Shown: positions 1 through 7,108, counted from the stretch's first letter. The stretch: DNA of 8,974 nucleotides from an uncultured Woeseiaceae bacterium (GCA_945787435.1 CALZHX010000101.1:1-8974); one strand, 5' to 3'. Numbers and translations: made by a program. The notes: generated from the sequence alone by a model not told the origin.

Positions 1-31
1 AGTCGGAGGCGGATTGGCCCGCTCACGCGGG

Positions 32-1015
32 CTAGCGATCAAACTGGATTGACGTCTGCCGGTTCGCAGCAAACTCGCGGCGAGCAACACGCGCCCGCTG
101 TTGCGGCACAGCATTCGGATCGAAAATCTCGTCAATGCGAGCGATACGGCTCGCGAGACCGGTGCAATTGGCGATCTGGATATTGAGGCCCGGCCTCGCG
201 TTCATTTCAAGAATCATCGGTCCGAGGTCGCGATCGATAACCATGTCGACGCCGAGATAACCAAGCTCGGTTACGTCATAGCCGCGTGCGGATGTTTCAA
301 GAATGAAATCCCACTTCGGAATTTGCAGGCCTGCGACGAGCGCGCCGGTGTCGGGATGTTCATCGACGAGTTCGTTGCCGAGCACGCCCGTCAGTGTTTC
401 GCCGAGGCTCATATCCACGCCAGCACCAACCGCGCCCTGGTGCAGATTCGCTTTGCCGTCGGATGCGCGTGTCGGCAGGCGCACCATCGCCATGGCCGGG
501 TAGCCGCGATACACAATGACGCGAATGTCCGGCACACCCTGGTAGCTGAGTTCCGCAAAGACCGGATCGAAGTGCACGCAGTACTCGATGAGCGCCTTGT
601 CCCGGTTGCCGCTCAGGCTGTACTGGCCGCCGACGATATTGGAAATATGATGTGCGATCTCGCCCTGTGAGATCAGCATACCGCTCGCCAACCGAAACGC
701 ATCGCGCTTGCGCTGACTTCGACCTGTCACGACGAGGATGCCGTCGCCACCACTACCTTGCGCCGGCTTGACCACAAAACTCTCACGCTTGGCGACAATG
801 TCACTGAACTCCTTGATCTCGCCTTGATTCGAAATAACGCCGTACAGTTCGGGCACGGCCATACCGGCCTTGAGCGCCAGTTTCTTGGTAATCACCTTGT
901 CGTCGACGCGCGGATACAAGCGCCGCGGATTCAGGCGCATGATGAAGTCGGTATTGCGCTCGTTAAGACCGAGTACGCCGGCTTCCCGAAGTTGCTGCGC
1001 CCTGGTAAACATCAT
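32..1015 (-). CDS. RimK-like ATP-grasp ligase (alpha-L-glutamate ligase-related protein)
   Basis: 327 residues. ATP-grasp enzymes join a carboxylate to an amine through an acyl-phosphate; this subfamily (TIGR02291-like) is named for its similarity to RimK, and its true substrate is not evident from sequence. The ATP-grasp signs are visible: FVVKPAQGSGGDG at residues 80-92 (nucleotide-binding lysine and glycine-rich loop), DIRVIVYRG at 163-171, and the Mg-binding strand ILEMNARPG at 268-276. The protein starts with two Met codons. The first ATG (1015-1013) overlaps the TGA of the upstream membrane-protein gene as ATGA, so translation is probably coupled. The usual family partner is the 7TM protein found here; the zinc-protease gene often found with them is not in this window. 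Family membership is well supported, substrate is not. The end TAG sits in a small GC hairpin. Confidence 0.88.
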   Translation of the reverse strand: MMFTRAQQLREAGVLGLNERNTDFIMRLNPRRLYPRVDDKVITKKLALKAGMAVPELYGVISNQGEIKEFSDIVAKRESFVVKPAQGSGGDGILVVTGRSQRKRDAFRLASGMLISQGEIAHHISNIVGGQYSLSGNRDKALIEYCVHFDPVFAELSYQGVPDIRVIVYRGYPAMAMVRLPTRASDGKANLHQGAVGAGVDMSLGETLTGVLGNELVDEHPDTGALVAGLQIPKWDFILETSARGYDVTELGYLGVDMVIDRDLGPMILEMNARPGLNIQIANCTGLASRIARIDEIFDPNAVPQQRARVARREFAANRQTSIQFDR

Positions 1016-2532
1016 TGTCCTGTCAGAGCTTTAAAACGGCTCAGCTCCAGCAGGCGATATCCTGTGTACCGACCTGCAAGCAAGACCAGCGACAGTACAA
1101 CAAGCAGCAATTCCGGGAACGTAAAAATCAGATGCTCTAGCCATGGCAGCCCCATGAATACATACGCAGTTATAGCGACGATCAGGCTGCCGGCTCCGGC
1201 GCGCATCGCATCGGTCGCGCCGCGCTCTTCCCAGACAACCGACATGCGCTCGATCGTCATCGCGATGATGACCATCGGAAACAGTGCGACAGACAGTCCC
1301 GTCTCCATGCCGAGTCGATGTGACATCAGGCTGATCAGCAGCATCAGCATAACAACAACGATAAGGACCGCACTCAGCCGCGGCACGAGTAACAGCCGCA
1401 ATCGCTCGAGCAGGAACCGGATGCTCAACCCAAGTGCAACGAGAACGGAAAACAGGATCACGCCCCAGACGAGTTTCGTCTCGCGAAATGCCAGGGCAAT
1501 CAGCACCGGCATGAACGTGCCGAAAGCATCGATGCCTACCATGTTGCGCAGGATGACCATGATCAGGGCACCGATCGGTATCATCAGCAACACGCTGTAA
1601 ACCGCCTGCGTTTGAATGGGCAGGCTGTACAGGGAAAAATCGATCGCCTGCGCGCCCTGCTGCGCAACTTGTGTTTCGGCGATCGTAACCGCATCGAGGT
1701 GATTCTCCTGCACAGCGAATTCAACCTGTACGTTACTTCCACCTTCGACACTGATCAGCGGATCGTTGCCGCGCCACCAGACCAGGAACCGCTCAGGGAG
1801 ATTCTCCTCACCCGTCATCGGGTCGAAATAGCGCCATTGATCACCGTCGTGAACCTCGAGCCAGGTCACTGGCTCGGCATTGCGTTGTCGTCCCTGTAAC
1901 TCGATGCCGTGCACCATGCGCGCAGGAATACGAGCCGACGCGAGGATCGTCGTAATGCTGTCGACAAACTCAGCGCGTGTTGTCGCATTCGAAAGCAACA
2001 ATTCGACGTTCGGGTCCGGCGATGCGTCGTTCATACGTCGCAGTAGTTCAGCAGTAAACGACGCCGTATCGGCCGACTGTTCTTTGACGTCGGCCACGAT
2101 GACGTCGACGGCGGTCTTGAACGGCTCGTTAATAACCGGCGGTGGCGGAAACGGTGGCGTGGTGTCGGACTGGTTGATGCCTTCGTCTTCGTAGACCGAT
2201 ATTCTGTAGTAGATGGTCTGCGGTCCATCGGCACGACGAATCGTCCACTGCGCCTCACGACCACCGCTGCCGTAATTAAGACTGAATCCGTAACCTCGCG
2301 ACACGGAATTTTCATTGAGCATGCGGAAACCGGGCGTCAGCGTCGGGATCAGCAAATTAACTTTGATTGAGCCAGGACCGCTATCAAAACTGATCGACGA
2401 CTCGATCGTCCAGACGGACGTTTCCTGGTTCCTGGTCAGCGGGAAATCGAGCACCAGCCACTTGTAAGCAAACACCGACAAGCCGACGATTGCCAGGAGC
2501 GCAGCCAGGCCATAGACGTACTGCTGCTTCAT
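1012..2532 (-). CDS. Inactive transglutaminase domain fused to 7TM membrane domain
   Basis: 506 residues. Layout: an N-terminal membrane anchor (about 7-27), a soluble, probably periplasmic region (about 30-300), then a multi-helix C-terminal membrane domain (about 309-487). The soluble part ends in a transglutaminase-like fold at about 185-240 (ILASARIPARMVHG, then TWLEVHDGDQWRYFDP). The final Asp is kept (D237), but the catalytic Cys is absent and the His position reads TWLEV, so the domain is predicted to be inactive. This matches the family called inactive transglutaminase fused to 7TM helices. It overlaps the ATP-grasp gene by 4 bases (ATGA), suggesting a membrane scaffold or sensor for that enzyme (inference). 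The ATG at 2532 fits the N-terminal anchor, but no Shine-Dalgarno is present because the 21 bases upstream belong to a perfect inverted repeat. Translation may therefore depend on RNA folding or on coupling to a small upstream ORF. Confidence 0.87.
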   Translation of the reverse strand: MKQQYVYGLAALLAIVGLSVFAYKWLVLDFPLTRNQETSVWTIESSISFDSGPGSIKVNLLIPTLTPGFRMLNENSVSRGYGFSLNYGSGGREAQWTIRRADGPQTIYYRISVYEDEGINQSDTTPPFPPPPVINEPFKTAVDVIVADVKEQSADTASFTAELLRRMNDASPDPNVELLLSNATTRAEFVDSITTILASARIPARMVHGIELQGRQRNAEPVTWLEVHDGDQWRYFDPMTGEENLPERFLVWWRGNDPLISVEGGSNVQVEFAVQENHLDAVTIAETQVAQQGAQAIDFSLYSLPIQTQAVYSVLLMIPIGALIMVILRNMVGIDAFGTFMPVLIALAFRETKLVWGVILFSVLVALGLSIRFLLERLRLLLVPRLSAVLIVVVMLMLLISLMSHRLGMETGLSVALFPMVIIAMTIERMSVVWEERGATDAMRAGAGSLIVAITAYVFMGLPWLEHLIFTFPELLLVVLSLVLLAGRYTGYRLLELSRFKALTGQ

Positions 2533-2651
2533 AAGGAGTCTAACCAGGTAATATTCAAGTGTTCAGAGCTAACCAGATGATACAAGACCAGGAGCAGCGT
2601 GAAGGAAATGGCTGCGTCCTTTTCGAGGGCTGCGACGATGTATTGGATCAT
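2529..2651 (-). CDS. Candidate 40-residue membrane microprotein upstream of the 7TM gene
   Basis: An ATG at 2651-2649 opens a frame of 40 residues that ends with a TGA at 2531-2529, overlapping the 7TM gene start as ATGA. This is the same overlap used elsewhere in the operons here. An AGGGA lies 9 bases upstream of the ATG. The protein starts MIQYIVAALEKD and continues into a hydrophobic run, AISFTLLLVLYHLV (residues 14-27), flanked by charged residues, so it could be a single-pass membrane peptide. The first 23 codons, mostly outside the palindrome arms, have a G or C at the third position in roughly three quarters of cases, like the neighbouring genes. Against it: both ends lie in inverted repeats, it is very short, and I recognise no family. 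It could instead be a gene remnant or chance. Confidence 0.3.
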   Translation of the reverse strand: MIQYIVAALEKDAAISFTLLLVLYHLVSSEHLNITWLDSL

Positions 2652-2798
2652 CTGGTTAGTTCCCTTTGGGCGACCCGTGAAGAAGTCGCCTGCGGCGTTG
2701 CTCCTCTTGACAAGGACTAGTCATTGCCGGCGAGGAGCGCCTTGCATTCAACTTCTTCACGGGTCGCTGAACGCTCAAATATTACCTGGTTAGACTCC
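2535..2798. repeat. Nested palindromic element, potential three-way junction
   Basis: Almost the whole gap between the ubiI-like and 7TM genes is self-complementary. Stem A pairs 2535-2566 with 2767-2798: the outer 21 bp are perfect, and 29 of 32 positions are Watson-Crick. Stem B pairs 2566-2585 with 2643-2662 (18 of 20). Stem C pairs 2670-2686 with 2751-2767 (17 perfect) and continues inward with imperfect pairing, including 2700-2706 with 2732-2738. A therefore encloses two arms, B and C. A' contains the last Val codon and TAA of the ubiI-like gene, and A ends two bases before the 7TM start codon. No target-site duplication is visible outside the element. No T-run follows any stem on either strand, so simple intrinsic termination is not supported. 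Confidence 0.9.
2663..2767. repeat. 105-bp hairpin unit interrupting the larger palindrome
   Basis: Removing these 105 bases makes the two arms of the surrounding palindrome collinear. The left arm 2535-2585 (51 bases) then faces 2643-2662 plus 2768-2798 (20 + 31 = 51 bases). The unit is itself a hairpin: 17 perfect bp at 2670-2686/2751-2767, an inner GCTCCTC/GAGGAGC stem, and a loop near 2708-2730. The exact boundary is ambiguous by one base because both edges carry a C. It encodes no transposase. It looks like a REP-like or miniature mobile palindrome, but I cannot confirm other copies from this window. Confidence 0.6.
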
Positions 2799-3947
2799 CG
2801 AGATCCCCAGTGCCACTTTCACCGCGTGGTCTCTTATAGGTCCGCTGTAGTTAAAAAGGCGCATGCCATTGATGCGCAGCTCGCGGACAAGGGCCGAGTC
2901 TGTCGCAAACAGCGTGTTTAGGCCAGTCATGAAATGCAACATCGTCGCATTTTCGCCCTTGCGGGCCCGCTCATAACGACGCAGCACAGGCTTGTCGCCC
3001 GGGTGCTCAGCATCGCCGAGCGCAGTGTTGATCACGTCCGCAAGCTTCGCCGCATCCTGCAAACCGAGGTTAGCGCCCTGCCCGGCGAGGGGGTGCACGG
3101 CGTGAGCAGCATCGCCGACCAGAGCGACGCCCGGCAGGGCATATTGTGCAGCGTGGCGCGCACATAACGCGAAACCACCACGCGGCCCCGCGACTTCGAG
3201 ATTGCCCAATGCGTAGTCCGATGCTGCGCTCAGAATCTCACCGAGTTCCTCGTCATTGGCCGCCTGCACACGCTCGGCAAGCACGTCGTGCATAGACCAG
3301 ACGACCGAAATTCGTCCGTCGTTGAGCGGCAACATACCGAGTGGACCGTCCTGGGTGAAGCGTTGCAATGCTGTACGGTGGTGGGGTTGCTCGGGCTTCA
3401 GGTGCGTAACGAACGCCGTCTGTCCGTACGGAAAATCATGTGTTTTGATGCCAAACTTCTCTCGCACGAACGAGCGTGCCCCATCGGCGCCGATAACGAG
3501 ATCGGTTTTGAGTGAGTCGACCCTGGTGTCGAACGTGAGGGTGACGTCGAGCTTATCGAGCGCCGCCAGCAGCGCGTGCTGCATCAGGACGTTCTCGACG
3601 ATGAACCCGAGTTGCGGCACACCGAATTCAGCGGCATCAAAGCTCAGGACGCCGCCACTATCCGGCTCAATCGACTCATCCCATACCCGCATAGCCTCGT
3701 AAGCGCTCGCGCGTGTCTCGCGGACGTATTGCCAGGCGCCGACCGACTCGAGGAGTCTTGCCGAACCGGTCGCGATTGCCGATACGCGCAGCGCAACCTC
3801 GCCGTCGGGATCGTGAACAGGTCGCGGTTCCGCATCGACAACGGTCAGCCGCAGCTGGTGGCTGTACTCGCACTGCGCGAGCAACGCGGCAACCGTCAGG
3901 CCAGTGACGCCGGCACCCACGATGAGCACGTCGTACTTTTTATTCAT
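2790..3947 (-). CDS. ubiI: UbiI/VisC-type FAD-dependent ubiquinone hydroxylase
   Basis: 385 residues, class A flavoprotein monooxygenase of the UbiH/UbiF/VisC/COQ6 family. These enzymes use O2 and NAD(P)H to hydroxylate the ring of ubiquinone intermediates at the inner membrane. Visible motifs: GAGVTG at 11-16 (FAD dinucleotide fold), the VIGADGARS segment at 151-159, and VGDAAHAVHPLAGQGANLG at 277-295 (FAD ribityl/phosphate site). The ATG overlaps the ubiH TGA as ATGA, with a GGGGTG 8 bases upstream. As second hydroxylase after ubiH it corresponds to E. coli ubiI (visC). The position hydroxylated (C5 versus C1 or C6) cannot be read from sequence, because family members differ in regioselectivity between bacteria. 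The last codon and TAA lie in a palindromic element, so the original C-terminus may have been altered by it. Confidence 0.88.
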   Translation of the reverse strand: MNKKYDVLIVGAGVTGLTVAALLAQCEYSHQLRLTVVDAEPRPVHDPDGEVALRVSAIATGSARLLESVGAWQYVRETRASAYEAMRVWDESIEPDSGGVLSFDAAEFGVPQLGFIVENVLMQHALLAALDKLDVTLTFDTRVDSLKTDLVIGADGARSFVREKFGIKTHDFPYGQTAFVTHLKPEQPHHRTALQRFTQDGPLGMLPLNDGRISVVWSMHDVLAERVQAANDEELGEILSAASDYALGNLEVAGPRGGFALCARHAAQYALPGVALVGDAAHAVHPLAGQGANLGLQDAAKLADVINTALGDAEHPGDKPVLRRYERARKGENATMLHFMTGLNTLFATDSALVRELRINGMRLFNYSGPIRDHAVKVALGISGV

Positions 3948-5209
3948 ACCAGCGGCACCCCGCGGGACAGTCGCGGCAGCCGACCGGCAAGCCCCATCGT
4001 GTGCTTTGCAAACGTCTTGCGAACGCCGGGAATCAGGTCAAAACCGAGCATGCCGAGATTACGCAGAGACTTGACCGGGCCTGCCGAGTGTCCGAACAGG
4101 TGCACAAGTCCGTTGGTGAAATGCAAAAGTTTCTTTTGATCCGACCTGCGCCAAGCTGAATACCGCTCCAGAATCAATTTATCGCCAACGTCGAAAGAGC
4201 CGGCGGTAGCAGACTTGATATCGGCAGTAGCAAATCTGACATCAGCAATACAATCGCATAACGCTGCAACATCACGCATCCCGAGATTGAATCCCTGCGC
4301 GGCGGCCGGGTGCAGCCCGTGCGCACTGTTGCCAACCAGGACAGCGCGCTGTGCTGTCAGCCGCAGCGCTTTGCTTAGAGACAGCGGGTACGACGCACGT
4401 TGGCCCACGCGTGAAAACGTACCCAGGCGATTGCCGAATGTCCGCTGCAATTCGGCTAGAAACTCTTCGTCGCTGAGATTGAGTACACGCTCGGCATCGC
4501 GCTCCTGCACGTTCCAGACAAATCCGGCGCGCCCGTCGGCGACCGGCAATATCGCCAGCGGCCCATGCTCGGTGAAACGCTCGTAGGCGTGATTCTTCAT
4601 CGGCAATTCCGGCAACAGATTGCCGATGATGGCGCGCTGCTCATAGGACACCTGGTTGGCGCTGATGCCGATCATGGAACGCACGGCGGAATTTGAGCCG
4701 TCGGCTGCAACAAGCAATTCACAGGTCAGATCACGCTGTGCACCATCCTGGTCGACTGTGACGATAGCCTTATCAGGCCCCAATTTTGCCGCGACGATGC
4801 ACGCCGGACACACAATGTCGAGATGCGCGACGTCGTCCAGCGATCCCTGTAACACGCCGCCAAGGACACGATTGATCACAACGTATCCCAGCGCTTCGAC
4901 AGCCTGCTCTTGTGCGTCGATGTGTGCGAAACCGAATCGCCCCCGGTCAGAGACGTGAATGTGCGTGATCGGCGTCGCGGCGGCAAGAATGTCGCCCCAC
5001 AATCCCATCGCCTCGAACATGCGTTGCGTACTGCGCGATAAGGCGGTGGACCGATCGTCAAAACTCGGTTGTGACGCCGCGGCTCGCGGCACCACCTCGA
5101 CGATTGCGATGCGCAAGCCGAGCGGCGCCAGGGCAAGCGCAAGACTCGAACCGATCATGCCGCCGCCAGCGATAACAATGTCGTAGTGATTGTCGTGCTT
5201 TGTGTTCAC
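3944..5209 (-). CDS. ubiH: UbiH, FAD-dependent 2-polyprenyl-6-methoxyphenol hydroxylase
   Basis: 421 residues. UbiH hydroxylates C1 of the ubiquinone precursor ring. The motifs are in the expected order: GGGMIG at 15-20, DDRSTALSRS at 51-60, VAADGSNSAVRS at 167-178, and LVGNSAHGLHPAAAQGFNLG at 291-310. The Asn in GNSAH, in place of the GD found in the neighbouring hydroxylase, is the usual UbiH form, so the two paralogs can be told apart. The start is a GTG (5209-5207) one base after the pepP TGA; no clear Shine-Dalgarno is seen, so translation probably relies on coupling to pepP. Residues about 324-337 hold a tandem pair (ADVRFAT, ADIKSAT), making the segment before the conserved RY about ten residues longer than in E. 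coli UbiH as I recall it. Overlaps the ubiI-like gene by 4 bases. Confidence 0.92.
   Translation of the reverse strand: MNTKHDNHYDIVIAGGGMIGSSLALALAPLGLRIAIVEVVPRAAASQPSFDDRSTALSRSTQRMFEAMGLWGDILAAATPITHIHVSDRGRFGFAHIDAQEQAVEALGYVVINRVLGGVLQGSLDDVAHLDIVCPACIVAAKLGPDKAIVTVDQDGAQRDLTCELLVAADGSNSAVRSMIGISANQVSYEQRAIIGNLLPELPMKNHAYERFTEHGPLAILPVADGRAGFVWNVQERDAERVLNLSDEEFLAELQRTFGNRLGTFSRVGQRASYPLSLSKALRLTAQRAVLVGNSAHGLHPAAAQGFNLGMRDVAALCDCIADVRFATADIKSATAGSFDVGDKLILERYSAWRRSDQKKLLHFTNGLVHLFGHSAGPVKSLRNLGMLGFDLIPGVRKTFAKHTMGLAGRLPRLSRGVPLV
4205..4246 (-). repeat. Imperfect 21-bp tandem duplication inside ubiH
   Basis: Two adjacent 21-base units (4226-4246 and 4205-4225) match at 15 of 21 positions and encode ADVRFAT then ADIKSAT. 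They fall in a variable linker between the FAD-binding motif and the C-terminal helices, where extra length should be tolerated. Confidence 0.6.
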
Positions 5210-5210
5210 G

Positions 5211-6512
5211 TCAGTGCTGCATCAGGGCTTCGATAGCATCGGGCTCCTTGACAAGTGCCTTCGTCAGAACGTCGGGCTCGTTACTGGTCACTGCAACATC
5301 ATCCTCGATGCGTATACCGATATTGCGCCACTTCTTCGGCACTTTGCGACTGTTCGGGATATACAGCCCCGGTTCCACGGTCGTAACCATACCGGACTCG
5401 AGCAGGCGCCATTCGTCACCGACCTTGTAGTCACCCACATCGTGAACGTCCATGCCGATCCAGTGCCCGGTCCGATGCATATAAAACTCTCGATACGCGC
5501 CGTCCTTTATGAGCTTGGGTATGGAACCGTCGAGTAAGCCGATTTTCTTAAGGCCTTTGGTAATGACTTTTACTGCCGCATCGTGCGGCTCGTCCCAGTG
5601 ATTATCCTTACGGGTCTTGTCGATCGCTGCGAGCTGCGCCTCGAGAACGATCTCGTAGACAGCGCGTTGCTCTGGACTAAACCTGCCATTGACCGGAAAC
5701 GTTCGCGTGATGTCCGAGGCGTAGTAGTCGAGTTCGCAGCCGGCGTCTATCAGCAGCAACTGGCCGTCCTCGAGCACGGCTTTGTTGTCAACGTAATGCA
5801 GGGTACAGGCATTCGCGCCAGTTGCCACGATCGGGCTGTACGAATAACGCGCATCGTGGCGCCGGAACTCGTGAATAAACTCAGCCTCAACCTCGTATTC
5901 GTAAAGACCGGGCCGGGTAATACGCATAGCCCGCTCATGTGCACCGACTGCGACCCGTGCCGACTTGCGCATGGCCGATATTTCGGAGCGACTCTTATAC
6001 AGGCGCATGTCGTGCAACAGATGGTCGAGGGCAACAAATTCCTGAGGCGTATGCAAACCACGATTTCCGCCCGAACGCAGTGAGTTCACCCAGTCGGCGA
6101 TGCGCACATCGAAGTCCTTGTATAGGCCCATCGTGTAATAGACACGTTCGCAGGACTCCATGATGCCGGGCAGAATGTCATCAATGTCTTCGATCGGGAA
6201 CGCATCGTCGGCCTGAAAATGCTCCACTACACCGTCCGTCCCCATGCGCTGGCCATCCCAACGCTCCTTTTCCACATCGCGTTGACGGCAGAACACCAGG
6301 AACTCACCGCTGTCACGCCCGGGCACGATAACGGCTACCGCATCGGGTTCTGCAAAACCGGTCAGGTAGTAGAAATCGCTATCTTGCCGAAAACGGTACT
6401 CCACGTCACGGCTACGTGTTCGGACAGGTGCGGCAGGCAGGATCGCGATGCCGCCCTCGCCGACCATACCGATCAGGTTCCTGCGTCGCCGCTCAAATTC
6501 CTTGTTGTTCAA
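5211..6512 (-). CDS. pepP: Xaa-Pro aminopeptidase P (PepP)
   Basis: 433 residues. A cytoplasmic dimetal (Mn) M24 peptidase that removes the N-terminal residue when proline is second. The pita-bread catalytic domain occupies about 185-410. All five metal ligands are present: D256 (LLLIDAG), D267 (ASDITRTFP), H350 (HRTGHWIGMDVHDVG), E380 (TTVEPGLY) and E403 (IRIEDDV). Accessory histidines H239 and H357 are also there. Spacing matches E. coli PepP with an offset of 3-4 residues, and the length is normal. The start is TTG at 6512-6510, overlapping the ygfB TGA. An AGGGG 7 bases upstream and the family-like N-terminus (EFERRRRNL) support it; the next Met (residue 16) would remove that conserved part. 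The gene probably serves peptide turnover, and its linkage with ubiquinone genes is conserved but not mechanistic. Confidence 0.95.
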   Translation of the reverse strand: MNNKEFERRRRNLIGMVGEGGIAILPAAPVRTRSRDVEYRFRQDSDFYYLTGFAEPDAVAVIVPGRDSGEFLVFCRQRDVEKERWDGQRMGTDGVVEHFQADDAFPIEDIDDILPGIMESCERVYYTMGLYKDFDVRIADWVNSLRSGGNRGLHTPQEFVALDHLLHDMRLYKSRSEISAMRKSARVAVGAHERAMRITRPGLYEYEVEAEFIHEFRRHDARYSYSPIVATGANACTLHYVDNKAVLEDGQLLLIDAGCELDYYASDITRTFPVNGRFSPEQRAVYEIVLEAQLAAIDKTRKDNHWDEPHDAAVKVITKGLKKIGLLDGSIPKLIKDGAYREFYMHRTGHWIGMDVHDVGDYKVGDEWRLLESGMVTTVEPGLYIPNSRKVPKKWRNIGIRIEDDVAVTSNEPDVLTKALVKEPDAIEALMQH

Positions 6513-7108
6513 TGCAACACCCCTGGCTCGGGTGCGGCTTCATCGTCACCAGCCGATGGCTCGCGAAACTCGACAAGCTCCTCGTACGTCAACTGCGCCG
6601 CAACGCGAAGATATTCGACGAGCTCAACATAGGCCTCCTCATCGGTTTCCTCGTCACTATCCTCTGCGGCGACAGCCCGGGTTATCTGCAGCATGTCCTT
6701 GATAATGTCGGCCAGCGGTTCGGTCGACAGGCGCTGTTTGAGCGCATCGCCGTGGTCCGCAGACACCAGGCCATGCAAAAAACCCTCGCACCAGTGTGCC
6801 AACCCGGCGGCCCTTACAGCCGCCGCGTCATCATCATCGGGCAGCAGCGGTTCAAACTCGGACTGCCGCTCAGCGAGCTGCCTGAAAGTGGTCTCGAAAA
6901 CGGACCCGAGCATGACCTCGCACTCGCCCCGCAAAGCGTCATTTGCGTCCGTGCCTTCAAGGACTTGCGAGAGCCAGTCGAAACCGCTGTCGGCGCCGGC
7001 CATGGCAAGACGCCCTGTAAGCAATCCATGCGTCTGGGCTGCGTCCCAGCTGGCGCCGCATCGTCTGAGCGCCGAGTCCAGAAGATCGTGGTCAATCGGA
7101 GATTCCAT
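6509..7108 (-). CDS. ygfB: YgfB / UPF0149 family protein
   Basis: 199 residues, first gene of the minus-strand operon. The UPF0149 signature elements are visible: AQTHGLLTG at 24-32, an acidic LLPDDDDA patch at 89-95, HWCEGFLHGL at 105-114, and DEEAYVELVEYLRVA at 156-170. The protein is acidic, all-helical in appearance, and has no signal peptide. Its biochemical role is not established by the sequence. It is almost always found upstream of pepP in gammaproteobacteria. The ATG at 7108 fits the family N-terminus; the preceding Shine-Dalgarno is weak (GGGA about 10 bases upstream). The 77 bases between it and the divergent ZapB-like gene must contain both promoters, but I see no convincing minus-strand hexamers. 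Confidence 0.92.
   Translation of the reverse strand: MESPIDHDLLDSALRRCGASWDAAQTHGLLTGRLAMAGADSGFDWLSQVLEGTDANDALRGECEVMLGSVFETTFRQLAERQSEFEPLLPDDDDAAAVRAAGLAHWCEGFLHGLVSADHGDALKQRLSTEPLADIIKDMLQITRAVAAEDSDEETDEEAYVELVEYLRVAAQLTYEELVEFREPSAGDDEAAPEPGVLH

Noticed and set aside
15..34. GC-rich hairpin (GCCCGC-TCAC-GCGGGC) at the end of the ATP-grasp gene as a terminator
   Set aside because: The stem is only 6 strong pairs, contains the stop codon, and no T-run follows on the minus strand.
758..1600. Long plus-strand open frame across the ATP-grasp and 7TM genes
   Set aside because: Antisense shadow; Ser/Arg/Thr-rich low-complexity protein with no motif, while the minus strand encodes two recognisable coupled proteins.
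2599..2793. Plus-strand 64-residue open frame in the palindromic gap
   Set aside because: It runs through both inverted repeats and the hairpin insertion with no ribosome site and no family resemblance.
2535..2798. Insertion sequence or integron attC array
   Set aside because: No transposase or integrase gene, no target-site duplication and no attC core sites (GTTRRRY/RYYYAAC pair) recognisable at the ends.
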